From: Actinomycetales bacterium
GTDB lineage: Bacteria; Actinomycetota; Actinomycetes; Actinomycetales; Microbacteriaceae
Length of the DNA stretch: 11,988 nucleotides
Direction: 5' to 3'
NCBI GenBank assembly: GCA_028868555.1
Contig: JAGWUG010000011.1
Coordinates: 1-11,988 of the forward strand
The notes beneath the pieces were generated by a model. The model saw only the letters and a list, made by a program, of their open reading frames with translations, searched no databases and had not been told where the DNA came from. This document shows, one piece after another, positions 1 to 7,385 of this stretch. The translations under genes were made by a program, and so were the position numbers. The stretch's first letter is position 1; each line of letters starts with the position of its first letter.

Positions 1-993
1 ACCCAGTAGTAACAACCCGATGCTCAGGCTGATGCGATCCAGGTCGCCGAATGCCGTGAACAGTAGTGAAATCACAAAAACAAGCTGGGCGATGACAACC
101 ACTCGCAGCGAACCTAGCCTGTCACCCAGCCAGCCGAAGATCGGGCTGAAAGCCCACATGCCGGCAACGTGGAGACTGATGGTGAAGCCAACAATCACGA
201 GGCTGAAGCCCATGCCCTCCATGTGAACCGTGGTCATGCTCATCACGGCCACCATCACCATGTGACTTAGGGCAATGGTGGTCACGGCAAAGCGGGCACG
301 AGGGTTCCCGCGGAGAATGCCAAATGCAATCGGCAGCGAAACCTTGCGGCGCTGACCGGTCTTGCTCGCGTCGAGAGATCGTGCGGTGAGCAGAGGGTCG
401 GGGCGCAGTCCAATGAGGAACGCGGTGGAACCGGCAATCTGAGCACAGATGGTGATCACAAACGGGCCGGTCAGGTGCGGCAGTCCAAGAGCCTGCCCAA
501 CAATCTCACCTGGCTCAAACAGGTTGGGTCCAATCACGGCACCGATGGTGGTACCCCAAACCACAAGGGCTAGGTCACGACCCGAGGAGCGAATCGACGG
601 AAGGTCTGTGGCGGCAAAGCGAGCCTGCAAGCTGATTGCGCTGGATGCTCCGAGCCCGAAGAATGCCACGAGCAGCAGCGGAAACCAGCCGGTGACTCCA
701 GCGAGGATCGCGGTCACCGCTCCCGTGATGGCGATGGATGAACCGGTCACCAGGGCAATGCGGCGTCCTTTCGCGGCGGCCAACCGCGCGAGTGGGAAGG
801 CCCAGAACGCCGTGCCCAGGGTGCTGAAAGTTGCCGCGGCTCCAGACCAGGCAGGAGTGCCGGAGAGCTTCTCCGCCAGAAGGGCACCGATGGAGAAAAC
901 GACGCCAACTCCAAAGCCGCTGAGCAGCTGGCCGGTCATCAGTGTGCGTAGGACTCTGCGCTGCAGGGCATCGGTGCTTATGGGGGCGCTCAT
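1..993 (-). CDS. Major facilitator superfamily (MFS) transporter, 3' end outside window
   Basis: This is an integral membrane transporter of unknown substrate. The reading frame is open for 331 codons from the ATG at 993 to the window edge; I translated it by hand. It starts MSAPISTDALQRRVLRTLM and then alternates hydrophobic helices (about residues 20-42, 48-68, 80-98, 103-122, 142-156, 176-195, 236-256, 263-285, 297-315) with short basic loops. Two loops resemble the MFS motif A position: the LARLAAAKGRRIA region (68-80) in the N-terminal half and GWLGDRLGSLR (287-297) in the C-terminal half. A long central loop lies at about 197-232, as expected between two six-helix bundles. A full-length member would have roughly 400 residues, so about 70-90 are missing. 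Residues 244-261 are rich in Met and His. It is transcribed divergently from leuC. There is no good Shine-Dalgarno; a TAGGCT hexamer 7 nt upstream suggests a leaderless transcript. The MFS fold is secure, the substrate is unknown. Confidence 0.88.
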   Translation of the reverse strand, partial: MSAPISTDALQRRVLRTLMTGQLLSGFGVGVVFSIGALLAEKLSGTPAWSGAAATFSTLGTAFWAFPLARLAAAKGRRIALVTGSSIAITGAVTAILAGVTGWFPLLLVAFFGLGASSAISLQARFAATDLPSIRSSGRDLALVVWGTTIGAVIGPNLFEPGEIVGQALGLPHLTGPFVITICAQIAGSTAFLIGLRPDPLLTARSLDASKTGQRRKVSLPIAFGILRGNPRARFAVTTIALSHMVMVAVMSMTTVHMEGMGFSLVIVGFTISLHVAGMWAFSPIFGWLGDRLGSLRVVVIAQLVFVISLLFTAFGDLDRISLSIGLLLLG

Positions 994-1000
994 GGGCTTA

Positions 1001-1006
1001 AGCCTA
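1001..1006 (-). promoter_or_regulatory. Putative leaderless -10 box of the MFS gene
   Basis: Read on the minus strand, the hexamer is TAGGCT (TANNNT), followed by 7 nt (TAAGCCC) and then the ATG at 993. In actinobacteria this spacing places the transcription start on the A of the start codon. No -35-like hexamer is visible at 17-18 bp. The same arrangement recurs at three or four other starts in this window, which is the main support. Confidence 0.5.
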
Positions 1007-1031
1007 ACCCCCGTAAATAGGCGGTTTCGGG

Positions 1032-1037
1032 TAGAAT
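1032..1037 (+). promoter_or_regulatory. Putative -10 box of the leuC-ddl operon
   Basis: TAGAAT, preceded by GGG, matches an actinobacterial sigma-70-type -10 element. A start about 7 nt downstream (near 1044) would give a short leader of about 20 nt that contains the GAGGT ribosome-binding site at 1054-1058, 6 nt before the leuC ATG. No convincing -35 is seen 16-18 bp upstream, where the sequence is a C-run. The 71-bp gap is shared with the divergent MFS gene. No leader peptide with leucine codons and no attenuator hairpin is visible. Confidence 0.5.
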
Positions 1038-1064
1038 TGAGGTTCTGAATTGTGAGGTATTTCC

Positions 1065-2522
1065 ATGTCGAACAAGCCGCTGACGCTGGCCGAAAAGGTC
1101 TGGCGCGACCACCTGGTTGTGAAGGGTGAAGACGGTTCTCCGGACCTCCTTTACATCGACCTCCACCTGGTGCACGAGGTAACTAGCCCACAGGCTTTCG
1201 ACGGTCTCCGTCAGGCAGGTCGTCCGGTTCGCCGCCTCGACCTCACCATTGCCACCGAGGACCACAACACCCCAACTCTCGACATCGACAAGCCGATTGC
1301 CGATGTGACCAGCCGCACCCAGATTGAGGCGCTTCGCAAGAACGCCGCCGAGTTTGGCGTGCGCATTCACTCGCTGGGTGACGCTAACCAGGGCATCGTG
1401 CACGTGGTTGGCCCCCAGCTTGGTCTGACCCAGCCTGGAATGACTGTGGTCTGTGGCGACAGCCACACCTCCACCCACGGCGCCTTCGGTTCGCTTGCCA
1501 TGGGTATTGGCACCTCTGAGGTTGAGCACGTGCTCGCCACCCAGACCTTGCCGCTCAAGCCGTTCAAGACCATGGCAATCAACGTTGAGGGCACGCTGCG
1601 TCCGGGCGTAACTGCCAAGGACATCATCCTCGCCGTAATCGCCAAGATTGGCACTGGCGGTGGCCAGGGCTACGTTCTGGAATACCGCGGTAGCGCTATC
1701 CGTGCACTGAGCATGGAGGGTCGTATGACCATCTGCAACATGAGCATCGAGGCCGGTGCACGTGCCGGAATGGTTGCGCCGGACGAGACCACCTACAAGT
1801 TTGTTCAGGGCCGCCCACACGCTCCTGAGGGAGCTGACTGGGATGCAGCCGTTGCCTACTGGAAGACCCTGCCAACCGACGAGGGTGCAGTCTTCGACGC
1901 CGAGGTCAACATCGATGCCAACACCCTTGACCCATTCGTGACCTGGGGAACCAACCCTGGGCAGGGTGTATCGCTGCTCGACAGCGTCCCAGATCCTGCC
2001 AGCTTCACCGATCCAAACGAGCGTCAGGCCGCCGAGAGTGCACTGAAGTACATGGACCTGAAGGCCGGTACTCCGATGCGCGACATCAAGGTCAACACCG
2101 TCTTCGTTGGTTCCTGCACCAACGGTCGCATCGAAGACCTCCGTGCCGCGGCCAACATCATCCAGGGTCGCACCAAGGCCAAGGATGTCACCATGCTGGT
2201 GGTTCCTGGTTCGGCCAAGGTTCGCCTGCAGGCGGAGGCCGAGGGCCTCGACCAGATCTTCAAGGACTTTGGTGCCGAGTGGCGCTTTGCCGGTTGCTCC
2301 ATGTGCCTGGGCATGAACCCAGACCAGCTGGCTCCGGGCGAGCGCGCCGCCTCCACCTCCAACCGCAACTTCGAGGGTCGTCAGGGCAAGGGCTCGCGCA
2401 CCCACCTGGTTTCGCCAGTGGTTGCCGCAGCCACCGCCGTTCGCGGCACTCTCTCGAGCCCAGCCGACCTTGAGCCGCTCGAGCCACTGACCACCGGAAT
2501 CGCAACCCTGGGGAACAACTAA
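1065..2522 (+). CDS. leuC: 3-isopropylmalate dehydratase, large subunit
   Basis: LeuC, with LeuD, isomerises 2-isopropylmalate to 3-isopropylmalate, the second step of leucine synthesis, in the cytoplasm. At 485 residues it is slightly longer than the usual 465-480. Signatures visible are TEDHNTP (64-70), [12 protein letters not shown] (131-142) of the aconitase family, [13 protein letters not shown] (348-360) and [12 protein letters not shown] (409-420). Cys351, Cys411 and Cys414 are the three expected ligands of the 4Fe-4S cluster that binds substrate. The C-terminal [19 protein letters not shown] segment (433-451) is also typical. The start is fixed by GAGGT six nt upstream and by the family-typical [16 protein letters not shown] opening. 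It is the first gene of a six-gene run; its TAA shares one base with the leuD ATG (TAATG), so the subunits are probably translationally coupled. An IclR-type regulator often lies next to leuCD in actinobacteria; none is seen here. Confidence 0.98.
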   Translation: MSNKPLTLAEKVWRDHLVVKGEDGSPDLLYIDLHLVHEVTSPQAFDGLRQAGRPVRRLDLTIATEDHNTPTLDIDKPIADVTSRTQIEALRKNAAEFGVRIHSLGDANQGIVHVVGPQLGLTQPGMTVVCGDSHTSTHGAFGSLAMGIGTSEVEHVLATQTLPLKPFKTMAINVEGTLRPGVTAKDIILAVIAKIGTGGGQGYVLEYRGSAIRALSMEGRMTICNMSIEAGARAGMVAPDETTYKFVQGRPHAPEGADWDAAVAYWKTLPTDEGAVFDAEVNIDANTLDPFVTWGTNPGQGVSLLDSVPDPASFTDPNERQAAESALKYMDLKAGTPMRDIKVNTVFVGSCTNGRIEDLRAAANIIQGRTKAKDVTMLVVPGSAKVRLQAEAEGLDQIFKDFGAEWRFAGCSMCLGMNPDQLAPGERAASTSNRNFEGRQGKGSRTHLVSPVVAAATAVRGTLSSPADLEPLEPLTTGIATLGNN

Positions 2523-3124
2523 TGGAAAAGTTTGAAGTTTTCACCGGCACCGCTGTTCCGCTGCGTCGTAGCAACGTTGACACCGACCAGATCATTCCTG
2601 CGGTCTACCTGAAGCGCATCACCAAGACCGGCTATGACGACGCACTGTTCGCAGCCTGGCGCGGCGAGCCAGACTTCATCCTCAACCAGGAGCCTTACAA
2701 GGCCGGTCAGGTCCTAATCGCAGGCCCAGACTTCGGTACCGGTTCCAGCCGCGAGCATGCCGTTTGGGCGCTGCGCGACTACGGCTTCAAGGCGGTTTTC
2801 AGCAGCAAGTTTGCCGACATCTTCCGCGGCAACTCGGGCAAGCAGGGTCTGCTCAGCGGCGTCATCACCGATGCTGACACCGAGAAGCTCTGGCAGGCAA
2901 TTGAGGCGCAGCCGGGCATCGGTGCCACCGTTGACCTGGTTGCCAAGACGGTCTCCGTGGGGAGCCTCACCGTCAACTTTGAGATTGATGATTACACTAG
3001 GTGGCGTCTGCTAGAGGGCTTGGATGACATTGGTCTGACCCTCCAAAACGAGCAGGCTATCGCGGATTTTGAGGCCAAGCGACCTTCGTTCAAGCCTCAG
3101 ACTCTGCCAGCCAAGGGAGTCTAA
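2522..3124 (+). CDS. leuD: 3-isopropylmalate dehydratase, small subunit
   Basis: LeuD is the swivelling small subunit that completes the isopropylmalate isomerase active site with LeuC. It has 200 residues, the normal size. Diagnostic stretches are [18 protein letters not shown] (15-32), [18 protein letters not shown] (71-88), which carries the substrate-specificity region of the aconitase swivel domain, and [18 protein letters not shown] (97-114). The ATG overlaps the leuC stop by one base. A GGGGA at 2510-2514, 7 nt upstream, can serve as ribosome-binding site. The stop in turn overlaps the murA ATG by one base, so coupling continues into an envelope gene. Unlike leuC, it uses CTA leucine codons. 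Confidence 0.98.
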   Translation: MEKFEVFTGTAVPLRRSNVDTDQIIPAVYLKRITKTGYDDALFAAWRGEPDFILNQEPYKAGQVLIAGPDFGTGSSREHAVWALRDYGFKAVFSSKFADIFRGNSGKQGLLSGVITDADTEKLWQAIEAQPGIGATVDLVAKTVSVGSLTVNFEIDDYTRWRLLEGLDDIGLTLQNEQAIADFEAKRPSFKPQTLPAKGV

Positions 3125-4437
3125 TGAGCCAGATCACCGTTGTAGGTGGCAAGCCCCTAAAGGGTCGAGTTGACCTCAAAGGCGCTAAGAACCTGGTGAC
3201 CAAGGCCATGGTGGCTGCCCTGCTGGGCGAGTCCACCAGCGTGCTCAAGGACGTACCGCGCATCTCCGACGTTGACGTGGTTCAGCGTCTGCTGCAGCTC
3301 CACGGCGTCCAGATTGACTTTGCCGAAGACGGCACAATGAGCCTCGACCCGAGTGGCGTGAAGAGCGCTCGCATGGTCGACATCGATGCTCACGCCGGCT
3401 CCAGCCGAATCCCAATTCTTTTCTGTGGCCCACTGCTGCACCAGCTTGGCGAGGCTTTCATTCCTGGCCTTGGCGGATGCGACATCGGTGGCCGTCCGCT
3501 GGACTTCCACTTCGACGTTCTCCGCTCGTTCGGTGCAGTGATTGAGAAGCTGCCAAACGGCACCCGCCTCTCTGCACCAAACGGAATGCACGGCGCTAAG
3601 ATTTCGCTGCCGTACCCTTCGGTGGGAGCCACCGAGCAGGTTCTGCTCACCGCGGTTCGCGCCGAGGGAAAGACCGAGCTTTCGGGTGCCGCAATCGAGC
3701 CAGAGATCATGGACCTCATTGCCATCCTGCAGAAGATGGGTGCCATCATTTCGGTTGACGCCGACCGCGTGATTCGCATCGAGGGTGTGAGCCGCATGGT
3801 TGGCTACCAGCACCGCGCACTCTTCGACCGCAACGAGGCCGCCAGCTGGGCAGCGGCTGCGCTGGCAACCAACGGCGACATCTTTGTTGGCGGAGCCCGT
3901 CAGCCGGAGATGACCACCTTCCTCAACGTCTTCCGCAAGGTTGGCGGCGCCTTCCAGATTGAGGATGACGGCATCCGCTTCTGGCACCCCGGCGGCACCC
4001 TCAACTCCGTTGTGATTGAGACCGACGTGCACCCTGGCTTCATGACCGACTGGCAGCAGCCGCTCGTGGTTGCGCTCACTCAGGCCCAGGGCATGAGCAT
4101 CATTCACGAGACCGTGTACGAGAACCGCTTTGGCTTCACCGATGCCCTCAACCAGATGGGTGCTCAGATTCAGCTTTACCGCGAGTGCCTCGGCGGTACC
4201 AGCTGCCGCTTCGGTCAGCGCAACTACTTCCACTCCGCGGTAATCAGCGGCCCAACCAAGCTCAAGGGTGCCGACATTCGGGTTCCTGACCTGCGTGGTG
4301 GCTTCAGCCACATGGTTGCGGCTCTGGCAGCCGAGGGAGTCTCGAACGTGACCAACGTTCAGCTCATCTCGCGCGGCTACGAGAACTTCCTGCAGAAGCT
4401 AACCGACCTGGGTGCTGAGTTCACCTACACCGAATAG
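3124..4437 (+). CDS. murA: UDP-N-acetylglucosamine 1-carboxyvinyltransferase (MurA)
   Basis: MurA transfers enolpyruvate from PEP to UDP-GlcNAc, the first committed step of cytoplasmic peptidoglycan precursor synthesis. The protein has 437 residues, slightly longer than the 419 of E. coli. Visible active-site features are KGAKNL (19-24) with the conserved Lys22-Asn23, PGLGGCDIGGRPLDFH (114-129) with the PEP-binding Cys119 and Arg124, the HPGFMTDWQQP segment containing the expected Asp, YENRF, and VPDLRGGFSH near the C-terminus. Because Cys119 is present rather than the Asp found in mycobacteria, the enzyme is predicted to be fosfomycin-sensitive (inference). An AAGGGAG Shine-Dalgarno at 3113-3119 and the TAATG overlap with leuD fix the start. 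EPSP synthase shares the fold but lacks this Cys loop. Placement directly behind leuCD fits my recollection of Microbacteriaceae gene order. Confidence 0.97.
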   Translation: MSQITVVGGKPLKGRVDLKGAKNLVTKAMVAALLGESTSVLKDVPRISDVDVVQRLLQLHGVQIDFAEDGTMSLDPSGVKSARMVDIDAHAGSSRIPILFCGPLLHQLGEAFIPGLGGCDIGGRPLDFHFDVLRSFGAVIEKLPNGTRLSAPNGMHGAKISLPYPSVGATEQVLLTAVRAEGKTELSGAAIEPEIMDLIAILQKMGAIISVDADRVIRIEGVSRMVGYQHRALFDRNEAASWAAAALATNGDIFVGGARQPEMTTFLNVFRKVGGAFQIEDDGIRFWHPGGTLNSVVIETDVHPGFMTDWQQPLVVALTQAQGMSIIHETVYENRFGFTDALNQMGAQIQLYRECLGGTSCRFGQRNYFHSAVISGPTKLKGADIRVPDLRGGFSHMVAALAAEGVSNVTNVQLISRGYENFLQKLTDLGAEFTYTE

Positions 4438-4449
4438 ACGGCGCGAACT

Positions 4450-5247
4450 ATGGCAAGCAAGAAGAGCGCTCTCCCGATGCCAAAGTTCCACGCCACTGAG
4501 CTGAACCCTCAGTTGCGTTCGGTGGCCATTTGGTTGGCACCCGTGGTTCGCCTGCTATTTGGTCTGCGGGTTCGCGGCATCGAGAAGCTGCCAAAGACCG
4601 GCCCATACGTCTTGGTCTCTAACCACCTCACCAACGTAGACCCGCTGGCGGTTGCCTACTTCGTCTATGTGACGCTGAAGCGTGCTCCACACTTCATGGC
4701 CAAGGAGAGCCTGTTCCGTCTCCCGCTGGTTGGCAAGCTACTGCTAGCCGCCGGCCAGATACCGGTTTATCGCTCCTCCGGAAACCGCAACGATGAGCCA
4801 CTGCGCGTTGCCCATGAATACCTAAAGCGCGGTCACACCATCGCCATCTTCCCCGAGGGCACTCTTACCCGCGACCCAGAGCTCTGGCCGATGCGCGGAC
4901 GCTCCGGAGCGGTTCGCTTGGCGCTAGACACCAACGTTCCGGTCTATCCGATTGCCCACTGGGGAGCGCAGGACATCCTGCCACGCTACGGTTCTAAGTT
5001 CCGCCCAGGCTTCTGGAAAAAAGTGGACATCATGGTCGGCGACCAGATCGACCTGAGTGAATTCCAAGGCCGCAAGCTGACTCCCGAAGAGGTCGGCGTT
5101 GCCACCTCCAAGGTGATGAGCGCAATCGCGGGCCTAGTCTCGGAGCTCCGCGGCGAACCCGCACCGGCAACTCTCTGGGACCCGGCTCAGCAGGGCCAGG
5201 CCACCACCGGAAACTTTGTGAAGGCAGCCAAGAAGGGCAAAAAGTAG
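4450..5247 (+). CDS. plsC: 1-acylglycerol-3-phosphate O-acyltransferase, PlsC family
   Basis: This protein probably acylates lysophosphatidic acid at sn-2 to give phosphatidic acid at the inner face of the membrane. It has 265 residues. The acyltransferase motifs appear in order: NHLTNVD (58-64), the catalytic HX4D with His59 and Asp64; IPVYRSSG (104-111); FPEGTLTRD (134-142); and VPVYPIAHWG (163-172). A hydrophobic segment at about 22-40 could anchor it. It starts 12 nt after murA, but no clear Shine-Dalgarno precedes the ATG, so the start could also be the ATG for Met10; the loop up to residue 20 is basic and weakly constrained. The tail is lysine-rich (AAKKGKK). The next gene makes glycerol-3-phosphate, the backbone used upstream in the same pathway. 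A different lysophospholipid or glycolipid acceptor cannot be excluded from sequence alone. Confidence 0.9.
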   Translation: MASKKSALPMPKFHATELNPQLRSVAIWLAPVVRLLFGLRVRGIEKLPKTGPYVLVSNHLTNVDPLAVAYFVYVTLKRAPHFMAKESLFRLPLVGKLLLAAGQIPVYRSSGNRNDEPLRVAHEYLKRGHTIAIFPEGTLTRDPELWPMRGRSGAVRLALDTNVPVYPIAHWGAQDILPRYGSKFRPGFWKKVDIMVGDQIDLSEFQGRKLTPEEVGVATSKVMSAIAGLVSELRGEPAPATLWDPAQQGQATTGNFVKAAKKGKK

Positions 5248-6248
5248 TGAGCAAGTTTGCAGTAATGGGTGCCGGTTCCTGGGGAACCACCTTCGCCAAG
5301 GTTCTCGCCGATGGCGGCAACGATGTTGTGCTCTGGGCTCGCCGCGACGAAGTGGTTGAGGAGATCAACGACGACCACCGCAACGGTGACTACCTGCCTG
5401 GCATTGACTTGCCAAAGTGCCTGACCGCGACCCTCGACCCAGCGGTGGCCCTCGATGGAGCAGAGCACGTCTACATCGCCGTGCCGTCTTCTACCCTGCG
5501 TACCAACCTTGAGGCCTGGGGTCCGATGATTCCCAAGGACGCAATTCTGGTCTCCCTGATGAAGGGCGTTGAGCAGGGCACTGGTTTGCGTATGAGCCAG
5601 GTCATTGAAGAGGTTCTGGACTGGCCGAAGAGTCAGGTGGTTGTGGTCTCTGGACCAAACCTCTCCGCCGAGATTGCTGCCGAGCACCCAACTGCTGCGG
5701 TTGCCGCTTGCTACAAGGCCGAGACGGCTGCATCGGTGGCGCGCGCCTGCACCAACGAGTACTTCACCACCTTCACCAACAAGGACGTGATTGGCACCGA
5801 GTTTGGCGGCATTCTGAAGAACCTCATTGCGGTAGCCATTGGCATTGTGAACGGTGTTGGCTTCGGCCAGAACACCAAGGCATCCATCATGACTAGAGGC
5901 CTGGCCGAAATCTCCCGCTTCGCCGTTGCCTACGGGGCCAAGCAGAACACCATGATGGGCCTGGCCGGCCTGGGCGACCTCATCGCCACCTCCGAGTCGC
6001 CGCTCAGCCGTAACTTCCGCGCCGGCGAAATGCTGGGCAAGGGCTTCTCCAAGCGCGAGGTGCTGCGCCGCCTCAGCCAGACTGCCGAGGGTCTCAACTC
6101 GGTGGCTCCAGTGCTTGAGCTTGCCGCCGCAAAGGGCGTAAAGATGCCAATCGTTGAGCAGGTTCAGATGGTGATTGAGGGCAAGATGCCTCCTAAGGAG
6201 ATTGCTCCGCACCTGATGGGCGAAGACGAAGAGCCACAGGGCGAGTAA
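5247..6248 (+). CDS. gpsA: NAD(P)-dependent glycerol-3-phosphate dehydrogenase
   Basis: GpsA reduces dihydroxyacetone phosphate to sn-glycerol-3-phosphate, the phospholipid backbone, in the cytoplasm. It has 333 residues, the normal length. The N-terminal Rossmann motif is GAGSWGTTFA (8-17). Further signatures are MKGVEQGTG (105-113), SGPNLSAEIA (135-144), GGILKNLIAVAIGIVNG (187-203) with the catalytic Lys191, and GLAGLGDLIATSESPLSRN (238-256) of the substrate domain. It starts with GTG, whose G is the last base of the plsC TAG. A GAAGGG at 5232-5237 gives a good ribosome-binding site. The pairing with plsC supplies two steps of phosphatidic acid synthesis from one transcript. Confidence 0.97.
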   Translation: MSKFAVMGAGSWGTTFAKVLADGGNDVVLWARRDEVVEEINDDHRNGDYLPGIDLPKCLTATLDPAVALDGAEHVYIAVPSSTLRTNLEAWGPMIPKDAILVSLMKGVEQGTGLRMSQVIEEVLDWPKSQVVVVSGPNLSAEIAAEHPTAAVAACYKAETAASVARACTNEYFTTFTNKDVIGTEFGGILKNLIAVAIGIVNGVGFGQNTKASIMTRGLAEISRFAVAYGAKQNTMMGLAGLGDLIATSESPLSRNFRAGEMLGKGFSKREVLRRLSQTAEGLNSVAPVLELAAAKGVKMPIVEQVQMVIEGKMPPKEIAPHLMGEDEEPQGE

Positions 6249-6264
6249 GGCCGGAGACTCTGGA

Positions 6265-7356
6265 ATGACCAAGCTAAACGTAGTTCTCCTCTTCGGTGGT
6301 CGCAGCAGCGAACACTCCATCTCATGTGCCACCGCGGCAGGCGTAATGGGCGCCATCGACCGCAGCAAGTACAACCTCATTCCGGTCGGTATCACCCAGG
6401 ACGGTGTCTTCGTTCCAGCCCTCGACTCGGTGGAGCGCTGGGCCCTCTCCGATGGCCCACTGCCTGTGGTTGAGGCCGACGGCCGTCGGGTCGAGTTCGC
6501 CATGGATGGATCTCGCGAACTGTTTTTGATTGGCGCTGATGGAACCCGCGGTTCGATGGGTTTTGCCGATGTGGTCTTCCCGGTTCTGCACGGGCCACTC
6601 GGCGAAGACGGCACCATGCAGGGCTTCCTCGAGCTCGCCGGCATTCCATACGTTGGCAACGGCGTATTCGCCTCGGCCGCCGGCATGGACAAGGAGTTCT
6701 CCAAGAACCTATTCCTTGCTGCCGGAGTTCCAGCTACCCCTCACGTGGTCATTCGCGAATACGACTGGAAGCATAACCGCCAGCTAATCATGGGTGAAGT
6801 TGCTCGTTTGGGTGAAGCACCGCTCTTTGTGAAGCCGGCGCGCGCTGGTTCATCGGTGGGAGTTTCCAAGGTCAAGGACATGGCCGACTTCGAGATCGCC
6901 GTTCGTGCCGCGCTCGAGCACGACAACAAGGTGACCGTGGAGAAGGGCTTGGTTGGCCGCGAGGTTGAGTGCGCGGTGCTGTCCTCGCTCGATGGCGGAC
7001 CAGCACGAGTTTCTGTGGCCGGCGAGATCATCGTCAAGGGTCGCGAGTTCTACGACTTTGAGGCCAAGTACCGCGACGAAGATGCGGTTGACCTGATCAT
7101 TCCAGCGGTACTGACCTCGGATGAGCTGGAAGATATGCAGGCTCTGGCTCGCCGTGCCTTCGAGGCCATCGGTGGTTTTGGGCTTTCTAGAGTTGACTTC
7201 TTCCTAACTGCCGAAGGCTTCTTCATCAACGAGATCAACACAATGCCTGGGTTCACTCAGTTCAGCATGTACCCGTCACTCTGGGGTGCGACTGGTATTG
7301 GTTACGCAGACCTCATCGACCAGCTAATCCAACTGGGCCTCGGCGCCAAGCGCTAA
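6265..7356 (+). CDS. ddl: D-alanine--D-alanine ligase
   Basis: Ddl joins two D-alanines with ATP to give the dipeptide added by MurF to the peptidoglycan stem. It has 363 residues, typical of actinobacterial Ddl. Motifs seen are FGGRSSEHSIS (10-20) with the conserved Glu16, HGPLGEDGTMQG (109-120), the ATP-grasp lysine region FVKPARAGSSVGVSKV (188-203), the omega-loop EFYDFEAKY (261-269), and the Mg-binding NEINTMPGFTQFSMYP (322-337). Tyr269 follows Lys268 in the omega loop, which in this family goes with D-Ala specificity rather than D-lactate (the depsipeptide ligases have Phe here), so ordinary vancomycin-sensitive precursors are expected. The ATG follows gpsA by 16 nt with GGAG at 6253-6256. 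It is the last gene of the operon; a partial duplication of its 3' end lies directly downstream. Confidence 0.97.
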   Translation: MTKLNVVLLFGGRSSEHSISCATAAGVMGAIDRSKYNLIPVGITQDGVFVPALDSVERWALSDGPLPVVEADGRRVEFAMDGSRELFLIGADGTRGSMGFADVVFPVLHGPLGEDGTMQGFLELAGIPYVGNGVFASAAGMDKEFSKNLFLAAGVPATPHVVIREYDWKHNRQLIMGEVARLGEAPLFVKPARAGSSVGVSKVKDMADFEIAVRAALEHDNKVTVEKGLVGREVECAVLSSLDGGPARVSVAGEIIVKGREFYDFEAKYRDEDAVDLIIPAVLTSDELEDMQALARRAFEAIGGFGLSRVDFFLTAEGFFINEINTMPGFTQFSMYPSLWGATGIGYADLIDQLIQLGLGAKR

Positions 7357-7379
7357 AAGGTGCTGAGCGCCAAGCGCTA
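7343..7379 (+). repeat. 13-bp direct repeat with 24-nt period at the ddl 3' end
   Basis: GCGCCAAGCGCTA occurs at 7343-7355, where it carries the last codons and most of the stop of ddl, and again at 7367-7379. The period is 24 nt, so the second copy is in the ddl frame and would read Ala-Lys-Arg-stop again after readthrough of the TAA. This looks like a short tandem duplication whose older half has drifted. The second copy also supplies, on the opposite strand, the TAG stop of the convergent lipoprotein gene. Confidence 0.8.
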
Positions 7380-7385
7380 GTTTTT
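7363..7385 (+). terminator. Rho-independent terminator of the leuC-ddl operon
   Basis: AGCGC at 7366-7370 pairs with GCGCT at 7374-7378 around a CAA loop. The stem can extend by CT/AG with a bulged G at 7365, and TTTTT follows at 7381-7385. The stem is short but GC-rich and sits right after the last gene of the operon, at the junction with a convergent gene. On the minus strand the same stem is followed only loosely by a T-run (CAGCACCTTTT), so two-way function is uncertain. Confidence 0.6.

Noticed and set aside
995-1004. Perfect 10-bp palindrome GGCTTAAGCC as a regulator operator
   Set aside because: It overlaps the proposed MFS -10 and start region, is too short to be significant alone, and has no second copy in the window.
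449-1048. Plus-strand open frame (199 codons) opposite the MFS gene
   Set aside because: The minus strand encodes a coherent MFS protein over the whole range; the plus frame is Pro/Arg/Ala-rich with no motif.
990-2405. Long minus-strand open frame (471 codons) opposite leuC
   Set aside because: It is codon-aligned antisense to a well-supported gene and stays open because leuC avoids TTA, CTA and TCA. Its translation is low-complexity and Gly/Val/His-rich with no recognisable domain.
3157-4311. Minus-strand open frame (384 codons) opposite murA
   Set aside because: Same codon-aligned antisense artefact; no domain and no upstream signals.
5187-6704. Minus-strand open frame (505 codons) opposite gpsA and the start of ddl
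   Set aside because: It spans two real genes on the other strand, is codon-aligned with gpsA, and shows no recognisable motif.
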